Of a stretch of 39,064 bases of DNA, positions 1 to 9,529 are shown piece after piece (the stretch's first letter is position 1; the number at the start of each line of letters is the position of its first letter). The notes beneath the pieces were generated by a model, which saw nothing but the letters and a program-made list of their open reading frames with translations, was not told where the DNA came from and did not search any database. The position numbers and the translations under genes were made by a program. This DNA is from Clostridia bacterium (GTDB lineage Bacteria; Bacillota; Clostridia; Christensenellales; DTU072), in contig JAFVRJ010000014.1 of the NCBI GenBank assembly GCA_017504305.1, positions 1-39,064 on the forward strand. Direction: 5' to 3'.

Positions 1-122
1 ATAATATAACTTTAACCATAGGTTAAAATATAACTGCTTACGCAGTTGGCGTTCGCTACGCTCGGCTACACTGTTTACTGCGTAAACAATATCACTTTTA
101 GCCACAAGGCTAAAAATATAAC
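1..122. repeat. array of short hairpins joined by an AATATMAC linker
   Basis: Four short inverted repeats lie in a row: 11-17/21-27, 32-37/42-47, 73-78/82-87 and 96-103/108-115. Three of them start directly after the octamer AATATAAC or AATATCAC, and a further copy of the octamer follows the last one (3-10, 27-34, 88-95, 115-122). Loops are three to four bases. The stem sequences differ completely from one hairpin to the next while the linker is kept. No ORF of note is present. The function is unknown; it looks like an intergenic repeat family cut by the window edge. Confidence 0.6.
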
Positions 123-153
123 TAAATTATTTAACTATTCTATGGATAAGAAA

Positions 154-192
154 AGCCCACCATATTTCGCTTTTTGCGAAGTATAGTGGGCT
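154..192 (-). terminator. intrinsic terminator of the arginine operon
   Basis: A long hairpin (arms begin AGCCCAC at 154 and end GTGGGCT at 192, loop of five A/T bases) is followed on the minus strand by TTTTCTTA. It lies about 70 bases past the DUF308 stop codon and is the first terminator seen downstream of argG. Confidence 0.75.
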
Positions 193-263
193 ACACTTTT
201 GTTATTGCTTAAAAACCCTATGTCTATTACAGTTTCTCTGCGGGGTAATGGTTTTTAACAATT

Positions 264-725
264 TTATTTGCCTAAAAGTGCCATAACACCGTCAACGATT
301 AATATTACGCCGATTACGATAAAGATCCAATCGACCAAAACCCACTTTGCAACGATTAAGAGTATACCTACCACGAGTGTAATTATCGGCTTAACGAGTG
401 ATATCCAACCCTTCTTTTTGAAGTTCTTTACGATGGTGTAGATTTCAAATGCGGAATAAATTACAAGACCGATACCAAGTACCAAGAGCGCAATTTCGAG
501 GATAACCCATCCGCATACGATAACCGCTATACCTAAAATAATTTCGATAACCGCGTTAACATACTTCTTTTGAACGATATCGTAAATACCGAGAGCGATA
601 AGCACCACGCCAACGATGGTAAGTAGAACGTTGATCATGCCGGCACGGAAAATGCAGAACAAAATACCAAGCACTATTAGTGCGATTGCGTTTATTAAAC
701 CTTGATTGTTAAGTTTTTTTGCCAT
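264..725 (-). CDS. DUF308 (HdeD-like) small integral membrane protein
   Basis: A 153-residue, almost entirely hydrophobic protein with about six predicted membrane helices arranged as pairs, short loops and a lysine-rich hinge near residues 101-105 (FKKKG). This matches the DUF308 family that includes E. coli HdeD, an acid-stress membrane protein. The role in Bacillota is not established. The start at 725 has a good ribosome site (AAGGAG, seven bases upstream). It begins 46 bases after argF on the same strand with no terminator between them, so it is probably the last gene of the arginine transcript. No link to arginine metabolism is evident from the protein itself. Family call good, function unknown. 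Confidence 0.75.
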   Translation of the reverse strand: MAKKLNNQGLINAIALIVLGILFCIFRAGMINVLLTIVGVVLIALGIYDIVQKKYVNAVIEIILGIAVIVCGWVILEIALLVLGIGLVIYSAFEIYTIVKNFKKKGWISLVKPIITLVVGILLIVAKWVLVDWIFIVIGVILIVDGVMALLGK

Positions 726-771
726 AAGATGCTCCTTTATATTATATGATTTGCCAATTGAAAGGTTTTTA

Positions 772-1674
772 TTATTTCATCAACGTAACGAGTACTGCTT
801 TTTGTGCATGTAAGCGGTTTTCGGCTTCTTCAAATATCTCGTTTGCATGAGCTTCTAAAACTTCTGCGGTAATTTCCTCTCCGCGATGAGCGGGCAAACA
901 GTGGAGTACCATTGCATCAGCTTTAGCTTTTGACATAAGCACGTCGTTAACTTGGAAGCCTTCAAATGCCTTTTGACGGATAGCCGCTTCGCCCTCTTGG
1001 CCCATACTTGCCCATACGTCGGTATAAATAACGTCTGCGTTTTCAGCGGCTTTGAGGGGGCTATCGGTGATTTCGAGCTTACCTTGAGCATAGCCCCATT
1101 TTACGATTTCTGCATCGGGCTCGTAGCCGTTAGGGCAAGCGATCGATACGCTCATGCCAACCTTGATGCAACCTACGATGAGAGAGTTAGCCATATTATT
1201 GCCATCACCTATAAATGCCAACTTTAAGCTGTTTAGGGCTCCCTTAAACTCGCGTATGGTTTGCAAATCTGCAAGAACTTGACACGGATGACAGTAATCG
1301 GTAAGTCCGTTAACAATCGGGATAGAACCGTACTCGGCAAGTTTTTCGACGTCATCTTGCTTGAAGGTACGTATCATTATACCATCTAAAAATCTCGACA
1401 ACACTCTTGCGGTATCTTCTATAGGCTCTCCACGACCGATTTGTAAATCGTTACCACTCAAAAACAATGCGTTACCACCAAGTTGGTACATACCGACTTC
1501 AAACGACACTCTGGTACGTGTGGATGATTTTGTAAATATCATGCCGAGGGTCTTGCCCTTAAGATGATGGTGGGCAATACCTTCCTTGTTTTCCTTTTTA
1601 AGAGTATCGGCTAAATCCAATATAGATATAATTTCAGCGGTAGTTAAATCACCGAGCTTTAGTAAATGTTTCAT
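772..1674 (-). CDS. argF: ornithine carbamoyltransferase
   Basis: Transfers the carbamoyl group from carbamoyl phosphate to ornithine, giving citrulline, in the cytoplasm. The 300-residue product has the carbamoyl-phosphate loop STRTR (51-55), the HPCQ motif (129-132) and the ornithine-side HCLP motif (258-261), all in the expected order and spacing. I chose the ATG at 1674: it follows AGGAGG by four bases and overlaps the argB stop as TAATG. A start five codons earlier (1689) has no ribosome site. It is the last enzyme gene of the argGHCJBF transcript. Placement within a biosynthetic operon argues for anabolic ArgF, not catabolic ArcB. Confidence 0.96.
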   Translation of the reverse strand: MKHLLKLGDLTTAEIISILDLADTLKKENKEGIAHHHLKGKTLGMIFTKSSTRTRVSFEVGMYQLGGNALFLSGNDLQIGRGEPIEDTARVLSRFLDGIMIRTFKQDDVEKLAEYGSIPIVNGLTDYCHPCQVLADLQTIREFKGALNSLKLAFIGDGNNMANSLIVGCIKVGMSVSIACPNGYEPDAEIVKWGYAQGKLEITDSPLKAAENADVIYTDVWASMGQEGEAAIRQKAFEGFQVNDVLMSKAKADAMVLHCLPAHRGEEITAEVLEAHANEIFEEAENRLHAQKAVLVTLMK

Positions 1675-2534
1675 TAAGCCTCCTTGCAAAACATGGTTCC
1701 AATACCCTCGTCCGAAAGTACTTCGACAAGTATTGCGTGCGGAACTCTGCCGTCAATAATAAATACGTTTTTTACGCCCAAGTTGATTGCTTCAATACAG
1801 CACTCTACCTTGGGGATCATGCCACCAGAGATAACTCCCTTTGCTTTGAGCGCGTCGACCTCTTCTATTTTGATTTCCGGTATAAGAGTGTTTTCGTCCT
1901 TGGGATCGAGAAGTACGCCTTTGGTCGCAGTCATATTGATTAAGGAGTGCGCCTTCAATGCACCTGCAATTCTACTTGCAGCGGTATCGGCGTTGATATT
2001 ATAGATATTGCCCGACTTATCGTAAGCGATAGTGGAAATTACCGGAATATAGCCACAGTTTAACGCGTCGAGAATGGGCTTTGCATTGACCGAAACTATT
2101 TCACCCACGTGCCCAAGCTCGGGAGCCATGACGGTTGCCTTAATCATACCGCCGTCTACGCCACATAAGCCAAGTGCAGTACCGCCAACCGACTCGATAG
2201 AGGCAACAAGGTCTTTGTTAACCTTGCCTGCAAGCACCATTTGAACTACGTTCATTTGCTCATCGTCGGTGACACGTAAGCCGTTAAGTCGCTTGGTTTC
2301 AATATGCATCTTGTCGAGAACGTTATCAATTTCCGGTCCGCCTCCATGCACCAAAACAACTTTAATACCTACTTGTGCAAGCAGTACCAAGTCGCGCATG
2401 GTAGATAGCTTTTGTTCCTCGCTCGTCATTGCGTTACCGCCGAATTTAACTACGATAATTTCGCCGTTGTAACGTTGAATATACGGTAAAGCCTGTACTA
2501 AAATATCGGCTTTTTCTTGGTTTGATAGTTTCAT
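1674..2534 (-). CDS. argB: acetylglutamate kinase
   Basis: Phosphorylates N-acetyl-L-glutamate in the second step of arginine synthesis. The 286-residue protein has the amino-acid-kinase fold: K30 in VVKFGGNAM, the HGGGPEI loop (63-69) and a nucleotide-binding C-terminal half. The roughly 25-residue N-terminal helix before the kinase core is the feature that, in characterised NAGKs, forms the arginine-inhibited hexamer. Feedback inhibition by arginine is therefore likely but inferred. The start is preceded by AAGGAG. The gene lies nine bases after argJ and overlaps argF by one base. Confidence 0.96.
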   Translation of the reverse strand: MKLSNQEKADILVQALPYIQRYNGEIIVVKFGGNAMTSEEQKLSTMRDLVLLAQVGIKVVLVHGGGPEIDNVLDKMHIETKRLNGLRVTDDEQMNVVQMVLAGKVNKDLVASIESVGGTALGLCGVDGGMIKATVMAPELGHVGEIVSVNAKPILDALNCGYIPVISTIAYDKSGNIYNINADTAASRIAGALKAHSLINMTATKGVLLDPKDENTLIPEIKIEEVDALKAKGVISGGMIPKVECCIEAINLGVKNVFIIDGRVPHAILVEVLSDEGIGTMFCKEA

Positions 2535-2543
2535 AAAATCTCC

Positions 2544-3767
2544 TTAAGTGCGATAGTCTCCGTTGATTTTTACGTACTCGTAGGTCAAATCACATCCCCA
2601 CGCCGTTGCCTTTTGCGAACCGCTATTAAGGTTAACGTTAATAATAACTTCGTTTTCGAGGAGTATCTTTTTGGCAACTTCTTCCGAAAAATCTATACCC
2701 CTACCGTTTTCGCATACGCTTATAATGCCTTGGGAGGACTTGAAGCTAACGTCAATCTTATCTACGTCTATATCTTGTCCCGAGTAGCCAATTGCACAAA
2801 GCACTCTGCCCCAGTTTGCATCGGCGCCAAACATAGCCGCCTTAAGGAGCGAACTGGTAATAACGCTCTTTGCCACCTTGCGCGCTATATCTTTTGTTTC
2901 GGCTCCCGAAACAGTACATTCAAGTAGCTTGGTAGCGCCTTCGCCGTCACCGGCAATCTTGCGACACAATGCAACGGTAACCGCGTTAAACGCTTTTGCA
3001 AACGCCTTATAATCATCGTTTTCCGTATCGATTATAGCGTTTTCGGCAAGACCGGATGCCATAACGCAAAGCATATCGTTAGTGGAGGTGTCGCCGTCTA
3101 CCGATATCATATTAAAGCTATCTACGACGTCGGTGCTGACTACTTTTTGGAGCATTTGAGGGGTGATGCTAACGTCCGTAGTAACGAACACCAACATGGT
3201 GGCCATATTGGGATGAATCATGCCGGAGCCCTTTGCGATACCACCGATTCTACAAGTCTTACCGCCAAGCTCAAACTCAACGCAAACTTCTTTAAGCATA
3301 GTGTCGGTAGTCATAATAGCTTGAGCAGCATCTCTACCGCCGTCTAAACTCAAGCCGTTAACCAACGACTCCATGCCGTTTGCAATCGGCGTAACGTCCA
3401 ACGGTTGCCCTATTACACCGGTCGATGCAACTATTACGTCATTTTTAGATATCCCTGCATACTTTTCTACGAGCTCTGACATTTCGATTGCAACTTCAAC
3501 GCCGTTAGCATTACAGGTATTGGCGTTACCGCTATTACAAATAACAGCTTGCGCGTAACCGTCTGCCAAATGCTTTTTCGTTACGATAAGCGGTGCGCCC
3601 TTAACTAAATTTTGGGTGTAAACAGCAGCGGAGGCACACTTAACGTCCGATACGATAAGCGCCAAATCCTTTTTGAGCTTATTCTTGCGAATACCTGCGT
3701 GTATTCCGTTAGCTCTAAATCCTTTAGGAGCGGTTACACCGCCTCCGATATATTTATAAGTTATCAT
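2544..3767 (-). CDS. argJ: bifunctional glutamate N-acetyltransferase / ornithine acetyltransferase
   Basis: Moves the acetyl group from N-acetylornithine to glutamate, closing the cyclic arginine pathway; many homologs also accept acetyl-CoA. The 407-residue precursor carries the self-cleavage site at A189-T190 in HPNMATMLVF, which splits it into alpha and beta chains with T190 as the nucleophile. The preceding KGSGMI segment is also conserved. Its ATG overlaps the argC stop by four bases (ATGA), a usual sign of translational coupling. Neither argA nor argE is present in the window, which fits the cyclic route. Whether this enzyme is mono- or bifunctional cannot be read from the sequence. 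Confidence 0.96.
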   Translation of the reverse strand: MITYKYIGGGVTAPKGFRANGIHAGIRKNKLKKDLALIVSDVKCASAAVYTQNLVKGAPLIVTKKHLADGYAQAVICNSGNANTCNANGVEVAIEMSELVEKYAGISKNDVIVASTGVIGQPLDVTPIANGMESLVNGLSLDGGRDAAQAIMTTDTMLKEVCVEFELGGKTCRIGGIAKGSGMIHPNMATMLVFVTTDVSITPQMLQKVVSTDVVDSFNMISVDGDTSTNDMLCVMASGLAENAIIDTENDDYKAFAKAFNAVTVALCRKIAGDGEGATKLLECTVSGAETKDIARKVAKSVITSSLLKAAMFGADANWGRVLCAIGYSGQDIDVDKIDVSFKSSQGIISVCENGRGIDFSEEVAKKILLENEVIINVNLNSGSQKATAWGCDLTYEYVKINGDYRT

Positions 3768-4690
3768 AAAACAAGTCCTTCCGTTTCTTTGCTTCCGGTT
3801 ATAATATTAAAGTTTTGAATTGCAGCGCCCGACGCTCCCTTGCCGAGATTATCGAATAACGCTACTAATACTGCACGCTCGTCGTTACCGACGACGCCAA
3901 CTTGCATGGTATCTTTACCGGCAAGAGCATTGGCTGAAATAAAATTACCTTCGAACTCTACCGCCTTTACAAGCTCTTTGCCTTGATAAAAATCTTTAAA
4001 TAAAGTTTTTAGTTCGTTAAGACCGTTAACGCCCTTAAGATTATCTAACTCTATGGGGACAATTACTTCCATACCCGAGTAAAAGTCACCTACTATCGGC
4101 ATGAACGACGGGGTTTTAGTAAGTCCGGTAACGTGAGTCATTTCCGGCAAATGCTTATGCGATTGGGTAAGCCCATACATACGAGGAGCATCCAACAAGG
4201 CCTCCCTTCCGTCAGCTTCGTAATCGCTTATCATACCCTTGCCACCGCCACTGTAACCAGTGATAGAGGTGCAATCAAGCTTTATGTCTTTTGCCAAAAC
4301 TCCGCTTGAAATCAAAGGATATACTAAAGCTATAAAACCACTTGCATGGCAACCGGGATTAGCAATTCGGTTACCTGAAAGTATATTTTTATAGATATCC
4401 TCACCTAATTCCGGAAAACCATAAGCCCAACCGGACGCAGTACGATGCGCGGTGGAGGCGTCTATAATTTTTACCTTTTGGTTTGCAATCGTTACGGATT
4501 CTTTAGCCACGCCATCAGGTAAACATAAGAAGGTTACGTCCGAGCTATTGATATACTCTTTTTTAGCTTCGGCGTTTTTACGCAGCTCCTCGGGTATAGT
4601 AATCAACTCAACGTCCCTACGAGCAAGTAGCCTTTCTTTTATGCGTAAACCGGTAGTGCCTACCTGTCCATCTATAAAGACCTTAATCAT
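3764..4690 (-). CDS. argC: N-acetyl-gamma-glutamyl-phosphate reductase, short (type 2) form
   Basis: NADPH-dependent reduction of acetylglutamyl phosphate to the semialdehyde. At 308 residues it belongs to the short AGPR form (type 2), not the roughly 345-residue type usual in Bacillus. The N-terminal IDGQVGTTGLRI nucleotide-binding turn and the catalytic C114 in NPGCHASGF are clear, as is the DASTAHR segment (78-83). The first eight bases overlap the end of argH and the last four overlap argJ, so three reading frames are interlocked. The type-2 form is sporadic in bacteria, so this gene may have a different history from its neighbours. Confidence 0.94.
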   Translation of the reverse strand: MIKVFIDGQVGTTGLRIKERLLARRDVELITIPEELRKNAEAKKEYINSSDVTFLCLPDGVAKESVTIANQKVKIIDASTAHRTASGWAYGFPELGEDIYKNILSGNRIANPGCHASGFIALVYPLISSGVLAKDIKLDCTSITGYSGGGKGMISDYEADGREALLDAPRMYGLTQSHKHLPEMTHVTGLTKTPSFMPIVGDFYSGMEVIVPIELDNLKGVNGLNELKTLFKDFYQGKELVKAVEFEGNFISANALAGKDTMQVGVVGNDERAVLVALFDNLGKGASGAAIQNFNIITGSKETEGLVL

Positions 4691-6062
4691 TTAAAAAGCT
4701 CTCCACTATCTTGAGTTGCTTTTTAACTGCAACTGCGCTCGGTCCGCCTTCGGACGTCCTCTTGTTAAGGCAAGTTGACATATCGATAGCGTCGTAAATA
4801 TCTTGCTCAAATAGTTCGGAGTACTCTTGATAATTCTCAAGAGGTAACTCGCCCATTGTTACGCCTTTACTAATACAAAGTGCAACGAGTTGGCCGGTAA
4901 TCTTATACGCAGACCTAAACGGCATGCCCTTTTTAGCAAGATAGTCCGCACAATCGGTTGCGTTTATAAATCCTTTTTCCGCTGCCTTTGCCATGTTAGC
5001 CTTTAGTACTGTCATAGTCTTGAGCATGGGAGCAAAAACGTTAAGGCACTTAAGCACCGTTTCTACCGAATCGAATACCGCTTCTTTGTCCTCTTGCATA
5101 TCCTTGTTGTATGCAAGCGGTAAGCCTTTTAACATAGTTAAAAGAGTTATCAAATTGCCGTATGCTCTGCCCGTCTTTCCCCTTACGAGTTCAGCAATAT
5201 CCGGATTCTTCTTTTGAGGCATAATGCTCGAGCCGGTCGAATAACCGTCATCGAGCTCGATAAACTTATACTCCCACGAACTCCAAAGGATAATTTCCTC
5301 CGAAAAACGAGATAAATGCATCATGATAAGTGAAATCGCGGAGCAAAGTTCTACTGCAAAATCACGATCGCTAACACCATCCATACTATTGAAAGTAGGT
5401 GCGGTAAACCCAAGTTTTTCAGCGGTAAATACTCTGTCGATGGGGTAAGTTGTACCCGCTAACGCACAACTGCCGAGAGGACTATAGTTCATCCTCTTTT
5501 TGCAATCGATAAGTCTATCGTAATCACGCATAAACATCGATGCGTACGCCATCAAGTGATGTGCAAACGTAACCGGTTGCGCCCTTTGAAGGTGAGTGTA
5601 TCCCGGCATAACGGTATCAACGTTTTGCGATGCAACTTCGTAGATTGACGATACGAGATTTTTAACTGATGACATAATCTCATCCGTTTTATCCCTCAAA
5701 TACAACCTTACGTCAACCGCTACTTGATCGTTACGGCTACGCGCTGTATGCAATTTTTTGCCCGCTTCAGGATAGCGTTTGGTAAGTTCGCCCTCAATAA
5801 ACATGTGTATATCTTCTGCGTTCATATCTATCTTCAAGGCTCCGGATTCGATATCGCTTAAAATATCGTTAAGTCCCTTTTCGATTTCAATGAAATCGCT
5901 TTCAGTTATAACGCTCTGCTTTTTGAGCATTTCGGCGTGCGCAAGACTCCCCATGACGTCATGCGCATACATTAGGGAGTCTACTTTTATCGATTGATTA
6001 AATTCATTTACAAGCGCATCAAGCTCTTTGCTAAAACGCGCCGACCATAGGTTTTTGTTCAT
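4683..6062 (-). CDS. argH: argininosuccinate lyase
   Basis: Splits argininosuccinate into arginine and fumarate, the last step of the pathway. The 459-residue protein shows the fumarase-superfamily signature GSSIMPQKKNPD (277-288), with the mobile-loop serine as general acid/base, plus the TARSRNDQ (107-113 region) and GYTHLQ (154-159) motifs. Length is typical. The start codon lies one base after the argG stop (TAATATG) and I see no ribosome site in the AC-rich sequence before it. Translation probably depends on ribosomes finishing argG. Confidence 0.96.
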   Translation of the reverse strand: MNKNLWSARFSKELDALVNEFNQSIKVDSLMYAHDVMGSLAHAEMLKKQSVITESDFIEIEKGLNDILSDIESGALKIDMNAEDIHMFIEGELTKRYPEAGKKLHTARSRNDQVAVDVRLYLRDKTDEIMSSVKNLVSSIYEVASQNVDTVMPGYTHLQRAQPVTFAHHLMAYASMFMRDYDRLIDCKKRMNYSPLGSCALAGTTYPIDRVFTAEKLGFTAPTFNSMDGVSDRDFAVELCSAISLIMMHLSRFSEEIILWSSWEYKFIELDDGYSTGSSIMPQKKNPDIAELVRGKTGRAYGNLITLLTMLKGLPLAYNKDMQEDKEAVFDSVETVLKCLNVFAPMLKTMTVLKANMAKAAEKGFINATDCADYLAKKGMPFRSAYKITGQLVALCISKGVTMGELPLENYQEYSELFEQDIYDAIDMSTCLNKRTSEGGPSAVAVKKQLKIVESFLND

Positions 6063-6063
6063 A

Positions 6064-7296
6064 TTATTTGTTTGCGTTTTTCTTATCCATCAACGCTTTT
6101 ACGGTAATAGGTAGACCGAAGAGGTTGATAAAGCCTGCACTATCCTTTTGATCGTATACGTCGTCCTCGTCAAAGGTAGCAAATTCGGGATTGTAAAGCG
6201 AATAAGGAGAGGTCGTGCCTGCATTGATAATGTTGCCTTTGTATAGTTTAAGTTTAACTTCACCGGTGACGGTTTCTTGAGTTTTATCTACAAAAGCTTG
6301 GAGTGCCTCACGGAGAGGAGTAAACCACTTGCCAAAGTAAACGAGTTCGCCATATTGTTGTGCAACAAGTGCTTTATAGTGTGAAGTATCGCGGTCAAGA
6401 CATAAGGTTTCCAATACCTCGTGAGCACGATATAATATTGTTCCACCGGGGGTTTCATATACGCCACGACTCTTCATGCCAACAAGGCGGTTTTCGCAAA
6501 TATCTGCAAGACCGATACCGTTAGCACCGCCAATAGCATTCAACTTCTCAACAATTTTGAGGGGGCTGAGCTTTTCGCCGTCAACGGATACAGGTTCACC
6601 CTTTTCGAATCCAATAGTAACGTAGGTGGGTTTATCAGGTGCCATGAAGGGAGAAACGCCCATTTCAAGGAAGCCTTCTTTGTCGTATTGAGGCTCGTTG
6701 GCAGGATCTTCGAGGTCAAGACCTTCGTGAGAAAGGTGCCATACGTTCTTATCTTTACTATAGTTGGTTTCGCGATTGATTTTTAAAGGAATATTGTGAG
6801 CTTCTGCATATTCGATTTCCTCTTCACGGCTCTTGATGTCCCAAATACGCCAAGGAGCGATGATCTTCATGCCGGGAGCAAAAGCTTTGATGGTTAACTC
6901 AAAACGAACTTGGTCGTTACCTTTGCCGGTACAGCCGTGGCAGATAGCATCCGCGCCCTCTTTGAGAGCTATATCAACTATTGCTTTAGCAATAATGGGA
7001 CGTGCAAAAGAAGTTCCGAGCAAATAATCGCCTTCGTATTTAGCGCCAGCCTTCAAAGTGGGGAAAACGTAATCTTTAACAAACTCCTCTTTGAGATCGC
7101 AAATATAAAGTTTGCTTGCACCGGTTGCAATAGCTTTTTCTTCCAAACCATCAAGCTCGGTACCTTGGCCAACGTCACCGCTTACGGCAATAATTTCGGG
7201 ATTGTCGTAGTTTTCTTTGAGCCACGGGATAATAATAGAAGTATCAAGACCGCCTGAATATGCGAGAACTATTTTTTTAATTTTATTGTTAGACAT
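6064..7296 (-). CDS. argG: argininosuccinate synthase
   Basis: ATP-dependent joining of citrulline and aspartate. The 410-residue protein opens with the PP-loop AYSGGLDTS (12-20) that binds ATP, and contains the [13 protein letters not shown] segment that contacts citrulline and aspartate. It is the first gene of the operon, with a strong GGAGG site six bases before ATG and a near-consensus promoter about 40 bases upstream. The gene order G-H-C-J-B-F puts the last two pathway steps first. Confidence 0.97.
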   Translation of the reverse strand: MSNNKIKKIVLAYSGGLDTSIIIPWLKENYDNPEIIAVSGDVGQGTELDGLEEKAIATGASKLYICDLKEEFVKDYVFPTLKAGAKYEGDYLLGTSFARPIIAKAIVDIALKEGADAICHGCTGKGNDQVRFELTIKAFAPGMKIIAPWRIWDIKSREEEIEYAEAHNIPLKINRETNYSKDKNVWHLSHEGLDLEDPANEPQYDKEGFLEMGVSPFMAPDKPTYVTIGFEKGEPVSVDGEKLSPLKIVEKLNAIGGANGIGLADICENRLVGMKSRGVYETPGGTILYRAHEVLETLCLDRDTSHYKALVAQQYGELVYFGKWFTPLREALQAFVDKTQETVTGEVKLKLYKGNIINAGTTSPYSLYNPEFATFDEDDVYDQKDSAGFINLFGLPITVKALMDKKNANK

Positions 7297-7333
7297 AAGT
7301 CGCCTCCGTCGTGATTTTAAAAAGTATGCACCG

Positions 7334-7362
7334 ATTATATCCCATCAAAATGCATAAAGCAA
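7334..7362 (-). promoter_or_regulatory. sigma-A-type promoter of the arginine operon
   Basis: On the minus strand TTGCTT (7362-7357) and TATAAT (7339-7334) are separated by 17 bases, giving a start site about 30 bases before the argG ATG. The spacer contains TTATGCAT, and an AT-rich near-palindrome GCATTTAATATGC lies further upstream (7427-7415). Either could be an ArgR operator, but neither is a confident match to the ARG box. Promoter solid, operator speculative. Confidence 0.75.
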
Positions 7363-7480
7363 GCATTTGAACGCCTAATTTTGTATAATTTAAAATTATT
7401 TATGCGAGATTTTTGCATATTAAATGCGCGTAAAAATTTTAATAAAACGTGGCTTGGAGTGGGCGCGGGCGACAATGCAT

Positions 7481-7506
7481 AAAAAAAGCCCGATAATGCA
7501 TCGGGC
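7481..7506 (-). terminator. intrinsic terminator of the DMT transporter gene
   Basis: Stem GCCCGAT/ATCGGGC (7488-7494 with 7500-7506) is followed by seven T on the minus strand. It ends the transcript of the EamA-type transporter gene 40 bases after its stop codon. Confidence 0.85.
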
Positions 7507-7545
7507 AATAAAAAAGCCTTACACGCCAAATCATACCGTTGATGA

Positions 7546-8517
7546 TCAGCGCTTGTACCAGCTTTGTGCGTCGTTTTGTAGCTTGGGATACTGTTTTATG
7601 CTATTTTTGGGGCTCGCAAGATTGTTCAACGGTTTTTTAACAAACTTTGCGCCAAGGTACTCGCTGACAATAACTGCAATAAATATTACCGCAAAGCCGA
7701 TACCCACTCGCCACGTAAGCTTTTCATTATAGAATATTATAGAAAAGATTACGCCGAACACAGCTTCCAAACTCATAATAAGTGCAGAGCTTGATGCACT
7801 TGCATACTTCATACCCCACGTCATAATAAACAATGCAACCGCCGTTCCCATTATTGTAAGGTAGGATAAATTGAATATTGCATCCCCGTTTAATACTATC
7901 GGCTCTTTATACTCAAGTGCTAAATAAAGTACCAACATGCATAATCCGCAGGATAATAGCTCGAATATAGTAAACTGTGTCGCATCTTGTCCTTTTCCTA
8001 TGGTTGCGATACATATTATTTGGAGAGCAAATGCAACTCCACATAAAAGCGTCATACCTTCCCCCATAAAATTAAAAGAGCTAAAGCTTCCGTCAAAGGA
8101 AACAAGACCAACGCCGACAACGCCCAAAATAGCGGCGACAACGTTAAACGCCGTCGGCTTCCTTCTCGTAAATGCCCACATCATAAAGGGCACCATTACC
8201 GAATAGGTTGCCGTTAAAAATGCATTAGTACCCGGCGTCGTGTATTTAAGCCCTATCGTTTGAGTGACGTAGGCCGCTGCAAGAACGATACCTGTCACAC
8301 CTCCGCGCCAAACGGTACTCCAACTAAAATTTTTCCAAGACTTAAACATAATTGCACCAAGTATTAGAGGCGCCAGCAAAAATCTTACCGTCAAGACAAA
8401 ATATATCGGTAGCTCTGCTATAGTGTTTTTGAGTATAACAAAGGTACTACCCCAAATTATCGTGGCAGTAAACAGAGCAAGTTTTGCTATTAGCGATAAG
8501 TGATTACTTTTTGGCAT
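7546..8517 (-). CDS. DMT-superfamily (EamA) transporter
   Basis: A 323-residue inner-membrane protein with about ten hydrophobic helices in two homologous halves, typical of EamA/RhaT-type drug/metabolite exporters. Family hallmarks seen are the N-terminal ATIIWGSTFVILK segment and the second-half SLEAVFGVIFSIIFYNEKLT motif, the usual end-of-domain E-P/E-K region. The substrate cannot be predicted; relatives export amino acids, nucleosides or toxic metabolites. It stands alone between the arginine operon promoter region and a divergent esterase gene. Confidence 0.88.
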   Translation of the reverse strand: MPKSNHLSLIAKLALFTATIIWGSTFVILKNTIAELPIYFVLTVRFLLAPLILGAIMFKSWKNFSWSTVWRGGVTGIVLAAAYVTQTIGLKYTTPGTNAFLTATYSVMVPFMMWAFTRRKPTAFNVVAAILGVVGVGLVSFDGSFSSFNFMGEGMTLLCGVAFALQIICIATIGKGQDATQFTIFELLSCGLCMLVLYLALEYKEPIVLNGDAIFNLSYLTIMGTAVALFIMTWGMKYASASSSALIMSLEAVFGVIFSIIFYNEKLTWRVGIGFAVIFIAVIVSEYLGAKFVKKPLNNLASPKNSIKQYPKLQNDAQSWYKR

Positions 8518-8557
8518 AAATTAATTTTAGCATAAGGTTAAAAATTAACAAAGCATC

Positions 8558-8586
8558 TTGAATCCTATAATAAAAAGTGATAAAAT
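8558..8586 (+). promoter_or_regulatory. promoter of the esterase gene
   Basis: TTGAAT (8558-8563) and TAAAAT (8581-8586) are spaced by 17 bases. The predicted start site lies about 20 bases before the GAGGTGA ribosome site of the gene at 8612. Confidence 0.6.
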
Positions 8587-8611
8587 TTTTATATCATGTA
8601 CGAGGTGACTT

Positions 8612-9529
8612 ATGGACAAAAAATCATATCGCAAGGGTTGTAATTTAGGCAAGTTCCTTGACTTTAGCGAGTTAATTGCTCTCGTAGCGCTCGCTCGTAG
8701 CACTAAAGACGTTAACGTTATTACAGGCATCAAATACGGAGATGATCATCGTGAAGAATTAGACTTAATTTATAACGACTCCGTAAACAAAAAACCCCTT
8801 CTTATTTACATACACGGCGGTGGTTTTATAAGTGGTGTTCGCAAGATGCGCAAGTACCTTTGCGCCGACTACGCTCGCGCAGGATACTTCGTCGCCAACC
8901 TTGATTACGAGCTTGCGCCCGTCGCTTTGTTCCCCTATCAATTTAAACAATTATTCAAGGCGATCGAGTGGTTAATCGATAATGCGGACAAATATAATCT
9001 CGACCTAAATAGAGTTGTTGTCGCAGGCGAATCTGCCGGCGGATACTTAAGCTCCTACGTTGCGGCAATAGTTAAGAATAAAGCATTATACGACACCCTC
9101 GGCATTGATTTTAAATATAAAGAGTCCTTTGACGTTCACGCAGCGATACATCTTAACGGATGCTTCAACGCCGAAAAAATGGCTGACCTAAACTTCCCCA
9201 ATATGCCTATATTTATAAAGTCCTTCTTTGACAAGACTTGTGAAGAAATTAAGGCTTTGTCAGAGGATGAAAAAGCTATTTTGTCGCCATCGGAGCAAAT
9301 ACGCAATAATTATCCGCCAACTATAGTTGGGCGTTCTAAAATGGATGGTTTGGATGCCGAAAGTGTTTATTTATTGGAAGTATTAAAAACAAACAGTATC
9401 CCTCACGTCGAGTTTATGGCAGGTGGTTTAAATAGCCCTCACGCATGGTGTCTTGCAACCTTTACAAAGGAAGGAAAGAGGTGCTTAAAGATAGCGCTCG
9501 ACTTTTTAGATGAAGTTCTGAACCAATAA
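8612..9529 (+). CDS. alpha/beta hydrolase, HSL-like esterase
   Basis: A 305-residue cytoplasmic esterase-type hydrolase. Oxyanion-hole motif HGGG (68-71), nucleophile elbow GESAGG with S141, a candidate acid among D245/D248 in SKMDGLDAES and candidate base H277 in SPHAW make a full catalytic triad in the order of the hormone-sensitive-lipase (bacterial family IV) group. There is no signal peptide or lipobox. The true substrate is unknown; short-chain acyl esters are usual in this family. It is monocistronic, with its own promoter and a palindromic terminator at the stop codon. Confidence 0.88.
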   Translation: MDKKSYRKGCNLGKFLDFSELIALVALARSTKDVNVITGIKYGDDHREELDLIYNDSVNKKPLLIYIHGGGFISGVRKMRKYLCADYARAGYFVANLDYELAPVALFPYQFKQLFKAIEWLIDNADKYNLDLNRVVVAGESAGGYLSSYVAAIVKNKALYDTLGIDFKYKESFDVHAAIHLNGCFNAEKMADLNFPNMPIFIKSFFDKTCEEIKALSEDEKAILSPSEQIRNNYPPTIVGRSKMDGLDAESVYLLEVLKTNSIPHVEFMAGGLNSPHAWCLATFTKEGKRCLKIALDFLDEVLNQ

